From CAZZCP01 sp964653235 (GTDB taxonomy: Bacteria > Bdellovibrionota > Bdellovibrionia > Bdellovibrionales > UBA840), in assembly GCA_964653235.1 (NCBI GenBank), contig CAZZCP010000002.1, positions 17,563 to 81,562 of the forward strand: a DNA stretch of 64,000 nucleotides, read 5' to 3'. Positions 17,928 to 25,418 of this stretch are shown here, one piece after another; the first letter of the stretch is position 1; each line of letters starts with the position of its first letter. A model generated the notes under the pieces. That model was given only the letters and a program-made list of their open reading frames with translations, made no database searches and was not told the origin of the DNA. Made by a program: the position numbers and the translations under genes.

Positions 17928-19562
17928 ATGAAAAACTGGAGTCTTCTTCCTTTGGGTGGACTTGGTGAAATTGGGATGAATTGTATGGTTCTTGAGAATG
18001 AGAAGCATATGTATCTCATTGATTGTGGAAGTATGGCGAACCACAATGATTGGCTGGGTTTTGATTTTATTGTACCAAGATTTGATTATATTAAAGAGCA
18101 TCATGATAAGCTGCGCTCCTTGATTCTTACCCATGGTCACGAAGATCATATTGGCGGAATTGCACATCTTTTGAGTGAAGTTCATATTCCAAAAATAATT
18201 GCTTCAAAGATGACTATTAAGTTATTGATGAGCAAACTGCAAGATCGTGGTGTTGAATCCTATGCAGAAATTTTAGAAATTGAAGAATTAAAGAAATACA
18301 AAGTTCAAGATATTGAAGTGGAGTACATTCCGATTACTCACTCCTATGCGGAATCCTATGCTACTTGCATACATACTAAAATTGGTAAGATAGTACATTC
18401 TGGTGACTTTAAGCTCGATCCGAAAGCCTACAGGACAAGTCTTAAAAAATCTGTTCGTTTAAAAGAAATTGGAGATGAATCTTGTCTGCTGCTAATGAGC
18501 GATTCAACCAATGCCGAAAGAGAGGGCTTTTCAAACACCGATGAAAATATGTTTGAGTCGCTTTTTCAAGCCATGGTGAATTGTTCAGGAAAAATCATTG
18601 TCACTTGCTTTGCGAGCAATGTTCACCGTTTGCAAATGTTTATCGACTTAGCCCGTAAACTGCATCGTAAAATTTATTTTCATGGCAGATCAATGAATCG
18701 CTTTTTAGATTTGGGGCGTGAGACAAAGCATCTTGATATTAGAGATGAGGAAATAGGTAAACTCTCAGAGATTGAATCTCAAAAAAGGAGTAATGTTTTT
18801 ATTTTAACGACAGGTTCTCAAGGAGAAAAAACTTCTGGTTTGGTTCGAATTGCACATGGAGAAGATAAAGATATTGGAATTCTTAATGGAGATCGAGTCT
18901 TGTTTAGTTCTCTTAAGATACCTGGAAATGAGATCAACATTCGCTATTTGATGAACGAACTTGCACGCAAGGGTGCGGATGTTATTCATGATCCAAGCAT
19001 TCATGCATCTGGACATGCATATAAAGAAGAGCTTCGGCAGATGCTTGAGTGGGTTCGGCCCAAATTTTTTCTCCCTGTTCATGGAGATTATCAGATGCTT
19101 TGTAGCCACGCAGCTCTTGCCAAAGAAACTCAAATTCCACAAAAAACTTTAGTCGTCGAAGATGGATTTCGAGTTAGCTTTAATCAAGATGAGTTTTTTT
19201 GCAGTGAAGATGTAGCTGGAGTTGGTAAGAGGTGGACAAAAGGTCTAGTTACGGGTGCCTTGAATGATCCAGAACTCGTTTGGAGAAAGCGAGTGGCCCG
19301 TGATGGCCTGGTTATAGTGCAATGCTATCATGATGGTGAAAGATTTTTACAAAGTCCAGTAATTCAATTTCACGGATTTCTGATTAGCAATACTATGCGT
19401 GAGAGTCTTTTTGATACTTGTAATCTTTTTCTTAATGAAGTCTTTCAAGAGTATAATGAAAATTTAGGGATAAGCCTACAAGAGTTTATGCAGCAGAAAG
19501 TTCGCAAAGCTTGTCGCAAAATTTGTAACACCAAGCCTCAGGTGATTATTTTAGACAATTAG
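17928..19562 (+). CDS. rnj: Ribonuclease J
   Basis: A 544-residue metallo-beta-lactamase/beta-CASP nuclease. The zinc-binding motif is LTHGHEDHIGG (His69, His71, Asp73, His74). GDFKLD, SDSTNAEREGFS, TGSQGE, HASGHA and PVHGDYQM follow in the order typical of RNase J, with the beta-CASP insert in the middle. The usual length is ~550 residues. It acts in mRNA decay and rRNA maturation as an endo- and 5' exonuclease. It starts 8 bases after the barrel gene, so it may be read from the same transcript. Immediately downstream lie an unusual repeat array and an assembly gap. Confidence 0.93.
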   Translation: MKNWSLLPLGGLGEIGMNCMVLENEKHMYLIDCGSMANHNDWLGFDFIVPRFDYIKEHHDKLRSLILTHGHEDHIGGIAHLLSEVHIPKIIASKMTIKLLMSKLQDRGVESYAEILEIEELKKYKVQDIEVEYIPITHSYAESYATCIHTKIGKIVHSGDFKLDPKAYRTSLKKSVRLKEIGDESCLLLMSDSTNAEREGFSNTDENMFESLFQAMVNCSGKIIVTCFASNVHRLQMFIDLARKLHRKIYFHGRSMNRFLDLGRETKHLDIRDEEIGKLSEIESQKRSNVFILTTGSQGEKTSGLVRIAHGEDKDIGILNGDRVLFSSLKIPGNEINIRYLMNELARKGADVIHDPSIHASGHAYKEELRQMLEWVRPKFFLPVHGDYQMLCSHAALAKETQIPQKTLVVEDGFRVSFNQDEFFCSEDVAGVGKRWTKGLVTGALNDPELVWRKRVARDGLVIVQCYHDGERFLQSPVIQFHGFLISNTMRESLFDTCNLFLNEVFQEYNENLGISLQEFMQQKVRKACRKICNTKPQVIILDN

Positions 19563-19580
19563 CAGGATTTGATTTTTTTT

Positions 19581-19883
19581 CTTCAAACAATCCTCGAATC
19601 TCAAAACACTTCGAGTTGTTGAGATTCTGCGGNNNNNNNNNNNNNNNNNNNNNNNNNNNNNNNNNNNNNNNNNNNNNNNNNNNNNNNNNNNNNNNNNNNN
19701 NNNNNNNNNNNNNNNNNNNNNNNNNNNNNNNNTCAGAAAAAAAATCAAATCCTTCATGCAATGAAAATGATTTCTTCAAACAATCCTCGAATCTCAAAAC
19801 ACTTCGAGTTGTTGAGATTCTGCGGAACTCAGAAAAAAAATCAAATCCTTCATGCAATGAAAATGATTTCTTCAAACAATCCT
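19581..19883. repeat. 96-bp tandem repeat array, interrupted by a gap
   Basis: The unit beginning CTTCAAACAATCC occurs at 19581 (cut off by Ns), at 19774, and partially at 19870; the last two are exactly 96 bases apart and near-identical. Each unit carries a palindrome, GAATCTCAA...TTGAGATTC (9-bp stem). The 100-N gap lies within the array, so more copies are probably collapsed. The last partial copy runs directly into the inverted-repeat element at 19884. The period is a multiple of three and open on both strands, but there is no start or ribosome site. Function unknown. Confidence 0.85.
19633..19732. other. Assembly gap of 100 N
   Basis: One hundred Ns lie inside the 96-bp tandem repeat. 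The round number and the repeat context suggest an unresolved repeat count. Confidence 0.98.
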
Positions 19884-20061
19884 TAAGCTGCTCCCTTTTA
19901 TTTCACTTTTTTCGCAGAATTCAATCCTGCTATCAATGACCTAGGATATTTGTCCGAAAATGCATTCAATTTTCAAGCCTTTTGGACAGAATATACCAAA
20001 GATTTTCGATATTTATCCCTTTCGGACGGATGTCCGAAGTGAAGTAAAAGGGAGCAGCTTA
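19884..20061. repeat. Inverted-repeat element copy 1 (MITE-like, 178 bp)
   Basis: The ends TAAGCTGCTCCCTTTTATTT and the inverse of AAAAGGGAGCAGCTTA are complementary over about 25 bp with one mismatch, and both ends carry TA. The interior holds GCAGAATTCAATCCTGC and TTCGGAC-GGAT-GTCCGAA hairpins. The interior matches copy 3 (44033) closely over GCAGAATTCAAT...CAATGACCTAGGA. There is no ORF. It lies 7 bases past the stop of the minus-strand GNAT gene. This is a non-autonomous element of the Tc1/mariner-IS630 kind by its TA ends, or a mobile terminator-like repeat. Confidence 0.8.
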
Positions 20062-20068
20062 TGTTAAT

Positions 20069-20506
20069 TTAATAAATGGGAAGAGGGCGCCAAGCATGTG
20101 TTGTGTTCTCTTCATTAGAGATTTCAAACCCCATTTTCTCGTAAAACTTTGCTGCATCCTCGGTCATTGCTCGTAGGCGAACTCGGTCAAATGAAGAACG
20201 TCTCATAATATCTTGCAGTAGTTTTTTACCGGCCCCTTTGCCGCGAAATTCTCTGAGTATATAAAAGTGCCTAACTCTACCAATCATTGGATCATTTAAA
20301 TAAGGATCCAGATTCAGCCCACCAATACCAATACATTGTTTCTTCTTAAACACAGCCAAAAGGAATTCTCCATCAAGGTCGAAACGATTGGTTTTATCAT
20401 CCCACTCCGATTTCAATTTTTGCAAAAATTCAAAGCCTTCCTCTACACTTTCAGAAAGCAGAGTATCAAAATCCTCTGGCAAATCTCGAATCACCTTTAC
20501 CTTCAT
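20069..20506 (-). CDS. GNAT-family N-acetyltransferase
   Basis: A 145-residue single-domain GNAT protein. The acetyl-CoA pyrophosphate loop is REFRGKGAGKKLL (Arg88-Gly93) after the beta-4 strand RVRHFYI, and AAKFYEKMGFE is the typical C-terminal motif. It transfers an acetyl group from acetyl-CoA to an unidentified amine. It stands alone, bracketed by inverted-repeat elements at 19884-20061 and 20557-20740, which suggests it could have been carried or isolated by them. Confidence 0.85.
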   Translation of the reverse strand: MKVKVIRDLPEDFDTLLSESVEEGFEFLQKLKSEWDDKTNRFDLDGEFLLAVFKKKQCIGIGGLNLDPYLNDPMIGRVRHFYILREFRGKGAGKKLLQDIMRRSSFDRVRLRAMTEDAAKFYEKMGFEISNEENTTHAWRPLPIY

Positions 20507-20556
20507 AAAAATATGAGAACATAAAAAGAAAGCCCTTACAAGATAGACTCTTAAGA

Positions 20557-20740
20557 TATAAAAACTGCTCCCTTTTGTTTCACTTCGGACGTCCGTCCGA
20601 AACAGCTAAATATACAAAATACTTCATCAATTTTGTCCATAGCTGCTTCAAATACGAGGCATTCTCGGACAAAACTCCTAAGTCTTCGAATAGAGCAATG
20701 AAGTTCAAAAAAAAAGTGAAACAAAAGGGAGCACTTTATA
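20557..20740. repeat. Inverted-repeat element copy 2 (184 bp, opposite orientation)
   Basis: The left end CTGCTCCCTTTTGTTTCACT and the right end (inverse of AGTGAAACAAAAGGGAGCAC) match over ~20 bp. The CGGACGTCCG palindrome lies next to the left end here, whereas in copies 1 and 3 it lies next to the right end, so the element is inverted relative to them. The interior has diverged. The right end is 4 bases past the stop of the carboxypeptidase gene. Confidence 0.8.
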
Positions 20741-20744
20741 AGAT

Positions 20745-21962
20745 TTAAAAAAGAGGAGAGCTAAGTCCTAATTTTTGTGCATTACTTTTCAATAATACAC
20801 GATAGGGGTTGTCGGCGTGTTCGATCAAGTACAAACATGGCTCAAGATTTTTTTCAAAAACCACATCGATCAAATCTTGTCCCGGGTAAAAGCCACCAGA
20901 CCACATACTTTTTGGATCGAGTTCAAAAGTAAAAGAAATCAAACCCAATTCTCCATAGGACCAATCAGTTGTGTCGCCACTTGCAATGTACAATTCTGAA
21001 GACTGTTGAGGAGTATATCGATTCCATCTTGCCATGGTCTCTGCCATTCTTTTGTGAACCTGATAGTCACGCGAGTTGGCAATACTATCGTAGCTATGGC
21101 CCCAGGGGTAGAGAATCAATTCACTAAAGGTATGAAAAGAGAGAAGAATTGTTGCATTTTCAGTGCTTTCTACAAAAGCTTTTACGGCTTGGGTTTCAGG
21201 TTCGCTAAATGGACTTGGGCCATGATACACATCACTTCGAGTATTATCGCTTGAGCCGCCAGTGTTCCACTGAAAACTATAATTGCGATTCAAATCAACC
21301 CCATAAGTACCGTCGCCATTATTTCTACGGTTTTTTCGCCAGTGTTTGTAGGTTCCACCTGCTATGTCATGTTCGACCCCATCTGGGTTGACCATTGGAA
21401 CAATATGAATCTCGCGTGATCGCAAAAGGCCTTGTATTCTAGTGTTGCCATTCTTAAATTCACGAGCCAAATATTGAGCGAGTAAAATCGGGGTTTCTGT
21501 AGACAGATGCTCACGGGCGTGGTGTGTTCCCATAAAAATGATTCCCGCTTTTTCGTGCGAAGAATCTAAGTCGGTTGAAATACGAATATTTATGATTCTT
21601 CTTCCTTCAATACTTTGTCCGATGTCTTCAAGTCGTACAATCTCGGGATACTCTCTTTCGAGTGTTTCTAAGATTTCGATTAGCTCATTGTAATTGTGAA
21701 ACTTTTCATCTCGGTTTGGAAAATCAAGTAGGCTTGCACGAAAAGGGTAGCTAACAATCACTTTATCACCCAGCTGCTGAAGCTCTTCTTTTCCGCCAAG
21801 AGCAAAAACAGAATCATCGTATACAGCTTCGATGACTACACCAGTATTTGCAATTTCAGTTCTTTCTACTTTGTTGGTGGCTTTGATTTTCATCCAGTAT
21901 GTTTCTGCCGCATATGTGTTTAAACAGAAAAAAATAAGTAAAGCCGTAGCTAAGCCTTTCAT
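20745..21962 (-). CDS. Secreted M14 zinc carboxypeptidase
   Basis: 405 residues from the ATG at 21962, chosen because AGGAGGG precedes it and a signal peptide (MKGLATALLIFFCLNTYA) follows; the frame extends further upstream without support. Zinc ligands are in HHARE (His148, Glu151) and SFHTF (His277). VNPDGVEHD and GVDLNRNYSF are the substrate-binding motifs, and ISFTFEL carries the catalytic Glu347. A ~90-residue N-terminal propeptide-like region precedes the catalytic domain, as in carboxypeptidases A/B/T. It removes C-terminal residues from peptides outside the inner membrane, plausibly degrading prey or environmental protein. Confidence 0.92.
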   Translation of the reverse strand: MKGLATALLIFFCLNTYAAETYWMKIKATNKVERTEIANTGVVIEAVYDDSVFALGGKEELQQLGDKVIVSYPFRASLLDFPNRDEKFHNYNELIEILETLEREYPEIVRLEDIGQSIEGRRIINIRISTDLDSSHEKAGIIFMGTHHAREHLSTETPILLAQYLAREFKNGNTRIQGLLRSREIHIVPMVNPDGVEHDIAGGTYKHWRKNRRNNGDGTYGVDLNRNYSFQWNTGGSSDNTRSDVYHGPSPFSEPETQAVKAFVESTENATILLSFHTFSELILYPWGHSYDSIANSRDYQVHKRMAETMARWNRYTPQQSSELYIASGDTTDWSYGELGLISFTFELDPKSMWSGGFYPGQDLIDVVFEKNLEPCLYLIEHADNPYRVLLKSNAQKLGLSSPLF

Positions 21963-22093
21963 GAGCCCTCCTTGGTTTAAATTGTCTGAAAACAATTTTC
22001 CAACGATTTTCAAACAAGATCTCAACAAATTATCCTGTTTAAAACCTGGACTGAGAAAACTTTTTAAAAAGCTTCGACTTAGGTCTATAAGCC

Positions 22094-22624
22094 TTAGTTC
22101 ATGTCTTGAACGGTAGCAATGTAGGGTAAGTTACGATAATAGCCTTGAAAATCAAGCCCATAGCCAACAACGAACTCATTGCCAATTTCAAAACCAACGT
22201 AATCTAACTCGCAAGGCTCTTTTATAGCCTCTGGTTTTGAAAGCAATGAAACCGTAGTCAGTGACTTTGGCTGACGAGAGCGAAGGTTTTTCATTAAATA
22301 ATTCATCGTCAAACCGGTATCGACGATATCTTCGATGATCAAAACATTTTTGCCTTCGATGGGCTTGGAGAGATCGAGAGTCATTTTAACTTGGCCTGAT
22401 GATTTTGTAGAATCGCCATAGCTGGATGTTCCCATAAATTCGCAAATCACTTCAAGGTCAATCGCTCGAAGAAGATCAGCATAGAACATGAAAGAGCCTT
22501 TTAAAATTCCAACCGCAACAATCTCTTCACCCTGAAATCGTTTCTCAATTTCTTTACCAATTTCTTGAATGCGAGTTTGCAATTTGGATTCACTAATCAG
22601 TGGGGCAAGCTTTAATTGTTCCAT
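22094..22624 (-). CDS. hpt: Hypoxanthine phosphoribosyltransferase
   Basis: A 176-residue type I phosphoribosyltransferase. The PRPP loop is VLIIEDIVDTGLT (Glu98, Asp99), GILKGSFMFYADLL is the N-terminal substrate loop, and ELDYVGFEIGNEFVVGYG is the base-binding part seen in Hpt. It salvages hypoxanthine and guanine to IMP and GMP with PRPP. It stands between the carboxypeptidase and the zinc-ribbon gene with gaps of 131 and 48 bases, so a shared transcript with the upstream zinc-ribbon gene is possible. Confidence 0.93.
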   Translation of the reverse strand: MEQLKLAPLISESKLQTRIQEIGKEIEKRFQGEEIVAVGILKGSFMFYADLLRAIDLEVICEFMGTSSYGDSTKSSGQVKMTLDLSKPIEGKNVLIIEDIVDTGLTMNYLMKNLRSRQPKSLTTVSLLSKPEAIKEPCELDYVGFEIGNEFVVGYGLDFQGYYRNLPYIATVQDMN

Positions 22625-22672
22625 AATCTCTCCTAGTGGGTTTTATAGGCATATAGAAAGGAATTGTCACGT

Positions 22673-23536
22673 TTAATCTCGGCAAATCATTAGACCGAGA
22701 TCGGATTTGGACTCCAGATAGCCCTCTGAGCTCATCGTTTTAAATGCACTCAGAGAAATATCACTTTCATACTCATAAGGAGCTCTTTTTGGTGTTAGAC
22801 CTGTGTGTATCCAGCACTGATCTTGCTGTAAGCTAATTCGATCAAAGAACTCAATGAATTCAGTGTTTGTATTTTCATTTGCAAACTGTCCTCGAATCAG
22901 TACGCCGAATTCATAGTTCTGGTCGCCTTTTTCAACATTTTGAATGCTAATAACATGACCTACTTCTTCATTGATCATTGGATCTAATTCTAAAACCTCG
23001 ATACTAAGCTCTTCTAAATTCTCTAGCTCTTTGATATTGCTCTTTGAAATCTTCTCTGCCCTCTTGTCTTTATTCTGAAAAACGGCTTGAAAAGCTTCTT
23101 GAAAATCCCCTGGCCAAGACTCTTCTCCCATTAAATTGTCCATATCAATATCTTCTAGTTGAACTATATAAAAACTTACTTTTTCAACAACAGTAGAGGA
23201 GAGATTTTTAGCTGGTTCGGGAACCTCTTCTTTTTGCGCCTGAACCGCATTTGTTTTCTGTACTCTTTTTTTTATTTTTTTCTCACGAACTTCTTCAACA
23301 TAGTCATTTGGAATAAATTCTTCTTCATCCATAGGGCTCTCCCAATTGGAGCGAAGATAGAAAACACTTCCTAGAATAAAGCCAAGAATCAAAACCAGAT
23401 AGAGTGCTGAATTGTTGCCAATTCTCTTTGATAAAGGGGGAGCCTTAGCATGATAGCGATTCATGTCTACACCGCATTTAGCACAGAACTGATCTTTGGG
23501 TTGTTCAAACCCACATTTCGGGCACTGAATCATCAT
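22673..23536 (-). CDS. Zinc-ribbon membrane protein of unknown function
   Basis: A 287-residue protein. Residues 5-22 form a zinc ribbon (CPKCGFEQPKDQFCAKC, two CxxC pairs). One membrane helix follows at ~45-62 (ALYLVLILGFILGSVFYL), then an acidic/basic linker with KKIKKR and an extracytoplasmic alpha/beta domain of ~170 residues. The N-in orientation puts the zinc ribbon in the cytoplasm. No family recognised for the C-terminal domain. It is divergent from the mraZ operon; an imperfect hairpin with a T tract (23549-23580 on the plus strand) lies between them. Confidence 0.75.
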   Translation of the reverse strand: MMIQCPKCGFEQPKDQFCAKCGVDMNRYHAKAPPLSKRIGNNSALYLVLILGFILGSVFYLRSNWESPMDEEEFIPNDYVEEVREKKIKKRVQKTNAVQAQKEEVPEPAKNLSSTVVEKVSFYIVQLEDIDMDNLMGEESWPGDFQEAFQAVFQNKDKRAEKISKSNIKELENLEELSIEVLELDPMINEEVGHVISIQNVEKGDQNYEFGVLIRGQFANENTNTEFIEFFDRISLQQDQCWIHTGLTPKRAPYEYESDISLSAFKTMSSEGYLESKSDLGLMICRD

Positions 23537-23624
23537 TGCTGGGCCTCAAGGTATCTTGCTGAAATACCTAGACTTTTTTTAAATCTTAGCACCTGCGACC
23601 TAATGCCTGAAGAAATTTATAGCA

Positions 23625-23654
23625 TTGACGCAGAATAAAAAAGTGGGGTAAAGT
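23625..23654 (+). promoter_or_regulatory. Promoter of the dcw cluster
   Basis: TTGACG (23625-23630) and TAAAGT (23649-23654) are spaced by 18 bases. The -10 region lies inside the MraZ operator, so MraZ binding would block it. TATAAG at 23658-23663 is an alternative -10. Confidence 0.5.
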
Positions 23655-23679
23655 GGTTATAAGTGGGGATATATGGGGC
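23643..23679 (+). promoter_or_regulatory. MraZ operator, four boxes at 10-bp spacing
   Basis: TGGGG, TGGTT, TGGGG and TGGGG start at 23644, 23654, 23664 and 23674, exactly one helical turn apart. This is the known architecture of MraZ boxes (TGGGN repeats about 10 bp apart upstream of mraZ). The second box is degenerate. It implies autorepression of the whole cluster by MraZ. Confidence 0.85.
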
Positions 23680-23721
23680 AGATATGCAGCTTGATTTACT
23701 TCTTGCCTCCCCCATTTTTTT
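23673..23721 (+). terminator. Possible leader terminator upstream of mraZ
   Basis: ATGGGG (23673-23678) can pair with CCCCAT (23710-23715), followed by seven Ts. The loop is about 31 bases and the stem only 6 bp, and part of the stem is the last MraZ box. It would lie within the mRNA leader if transcription starts near 23662. Confidence 0.3.
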
Positions 23722-23783
23722 GAACTTCGAAAAGAGGTTAGAGAGTCTAGGGAAGGACTTTCTCCATTGGGCAAAGGACTAGG

Positions 23784-24251
23784 ATGGTAAATTTGTTTCG
23801 TGGCCGATTCGAGGCCAAGGTCGACCAAAAATCACGGGTCGCACTCGCTGCGGGTTTACGCCAATCTTTGCCAGAAGATGATCTAAGACTTGTGATAACC
23901 AACACGCAATACAAAAAGCAAAATGCTCTTGATGTTTACAGCTATGCAGCTTGGCTTGAACTCGAAGAGAGAATGAATACGCTACCAAAACTCAATGCAA
24001 AGGTTCAAGCTTTTCGAAGATTCTACCTTTCTGCCGCTCAGGTTGTTGAGCCTGATGCACAAAATCGTTTCTTGATTCCAAAATCTTTAAAAGACTACGC
24101 AAATATAGATACTGAGGTGATACTAGTCGGAATGGGAGAGAAGTTTGAATTGTGGAATAAATTAAGTTGGAACTCGATTCACAATGAATTGAGTGAGAAC
24201 TTTGAAGATATACTTGCGGGGGTTGCTGAATTAGAAGGGGAGAACAAGTGA
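23784..24251 (+). CDS. mraZ: Transcriptional regulator MraZ
   Basis: A 155-residue protein with two SpoVT/AbrB-type halves. MVNLFRGRFEAKVDQKSRVA is the N-terminal half and VVEPDAQNRFLIPKSL the conserved C-terminal DxxxRxxxP motif. It binds the TGGGG repeats just upstream and represses the division/cell-wall cluster. The start follows CTAGG. Its stop overlaps the rsmH start. Confidence 0.93.
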   Translation: MVNLFRGRFEAKVDQKSRVALAAGLRQSLPEDDLRLVITNTQYKKQNALDVYSYAAWLELEERMNTLPKLNAKVQAFRRFYLSAAQVVEPDAQNRFLIPKSLKDYANIDTEVILVGMGEKFELWNKLSWNSIHNELSENFEDILAGVAELEGENK

Positions 24252-25138
24252 TGCATAAGCCTGTTCTTTTTAATGAAGTAAAGTCTTTTTGTCAGTGGGA
24301 GTATCAACCCAAAACCTATTTAGACTGCACCTTTGGTCGTGGTGGCCATGCAAAAGAGATCTTAAAACTCTATCCCCATCTAAAATGTAATTTTATCGAC
24401 CGGGACTCCGAAGCCATAGCCTATGGAAAAGAAAACTTTCAAGATTATGAAGTTCAGTTTTATCAAAAAAATTTTATGAGTCTTGCCGAAGATTCGTCAT
24501 GGCTTGCATTTGAGTCTTATGATTTGATTTTGGCTGATTTAGGAGTGAGCTCGCCACAGCTCGATCAAGCAGGCAGAGGCTTTAGTTTTTATCATGATGG
24601 TCCACTCGATATGCGAATGGATACAGAGCAAGACTTAACAGCGGCTGATATTGTCAATCATTGGCCTGAAGAAGATTTAATTGAAATCTTTCAAAAGTAT
24701 GCCGAAATTCGCAATCCACAAAGAATAGTAAAAGCTCTTTTAGAGATGCGAAGTGAAAAAGAGTTCTCCCGTACCATCGAGCTTGCCGATTTTTTTGAAA
24801 AGCTTTTAGGCTGGAGAAAAAAAGGCAGCCACCCTGCAACCAAATTTTTTCTTGCTCTTAGAATGGAAGTAAATCAAGAAATTGCCCCACTAGAAAACGC
24901 AATTCAAAAATGCATTGACCTCTTAGCAGATCAAGCCAGGCTTCTGGTAATCACTTTTCATTCTATTGAAGATCGCATCGTGAAGTGGACAATGAGAGAA
25001 CAAAAACACAAAGGAACAATTTTAACCAAGAAAGTGATTCAACCCAGTAGGGATGAAGAAAAAGAAAATCCAAGAGCACGAAGTGCGAAACTAAGGGTTT
25101 TTCAAAAAGGAGTGTACGATGAAAGAAAAAAATACTGA
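24251..25138 (+). CDS. rsmH: 16S rRNA (cytosine-1402-N4)-methyltransferase
   Basis: About 295 residues. HKPVLFNEV begins the protein; the SAM-binding motif is LDCTFGRGGHA, LADLGVSSPQLD and GPLDMRMD are RsmH signatures, and ITFHSIEDRIVK is near the C-terminus. It methylates N4 of C1402 in the ribosomal P site. The ATG at 24251 overlaps the mraZ TGA (TGATG); a GTG at 24248 is an alternative. It overlaps ftsL by 20 bases. Confidence 0.95.
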   Translation: MHKPVLFNEVKSFCQWEYQPKTYLDCTFGRGGHAKEILKLYPHLKCNFIDRDSEAIAYGKENFQDYEVQFYQKNFMSLAEDSSWLAFESYDLILADLGVSSPQLDQAGRGFSFYHDGPLDMRMDTEQDLTAADIVNHWPEEDLIEIFQKYAEIRNPQRIVKALLEMRSEKEFSRTIELADFFEKLLGWRKKGSHPATKFFLALRMEVNQEIAPLENAIQKCIDLLADQARLLVITFHSIEDRIVKWTMREQKHKGTILTKKVIQPSRDEEKENPRARSAKLRVFQKGVYDERKKY

Positions 25139-25418
25139 TTTTAGAGCTTTTCTTAGTGTCTTGCTCATCATTGGAGCTTTGTTTAGTATCGTATTTTGCA
25201 AAATGGAAGTACGAAGAATGGGCTACGAGGTATGGAAGATTACCAAACAAGCAAAAAGATTAGAAGATAACAAAAGAAGTATGTCGATGGAATTTGCAAA
25301 GCTGACACGCCCAGAGAGAGTTGAAAAATATGCGCAAAAGTATCTTGCTCTTCATAGGGCAGAGAAAAAGCAAATTATTCAAATGGACAATAACTCGATT
25401 GCTTTTCAAAGACAGTAA
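25119..25418 (+). CDS. ftsL: Cell division protein FtsL
   Basis: A 99-residue bitopic membrane protein. A short charged N-terminus, one membrane helix (FLSVLLIIGALFSIVFC, residues ~11-27) and a heptad-rich periplasmic helix (EVWKITKQAKRLEDN...) ending in LTRPERVEKYAQKYLAL are the usual FtsL pattern. It joins FtsB/FtsQ and activates FtsWI at the septum. Assignment rests on topology, the C-terminal motif and its place between rsmH and ftsI. Confidence 0.85.
   Translation: MKEKNTDFRAFLSVLLIIGALFSIVFCKMEVRRMGYEVWKITKQAKRLEDNKRSMSMEFAKLTRPERVEKYAQKYLALHRAEKKQIIQMDNNSIAFQRQ

Noticed and set aside
19581..19883. CRISPR array
   Set aside because: Whole 96-bp units repeat without variable spacers, and no cas genes are nearby.
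19546..19939. ORFs with 32-residue repeats on both strands across the tandem repeat
   Set aside because: They run through Ns, arise only because the period is 96 = 3 x 32, and have no start codon with a ribosome site.
23549..23580. Terminator on the plus strand between the zinc-ribbon gene and mraZ
   Set aside because: Only a 6-bp stem with five bases before the T tract, and no plus-strand gene upstream to terminate.
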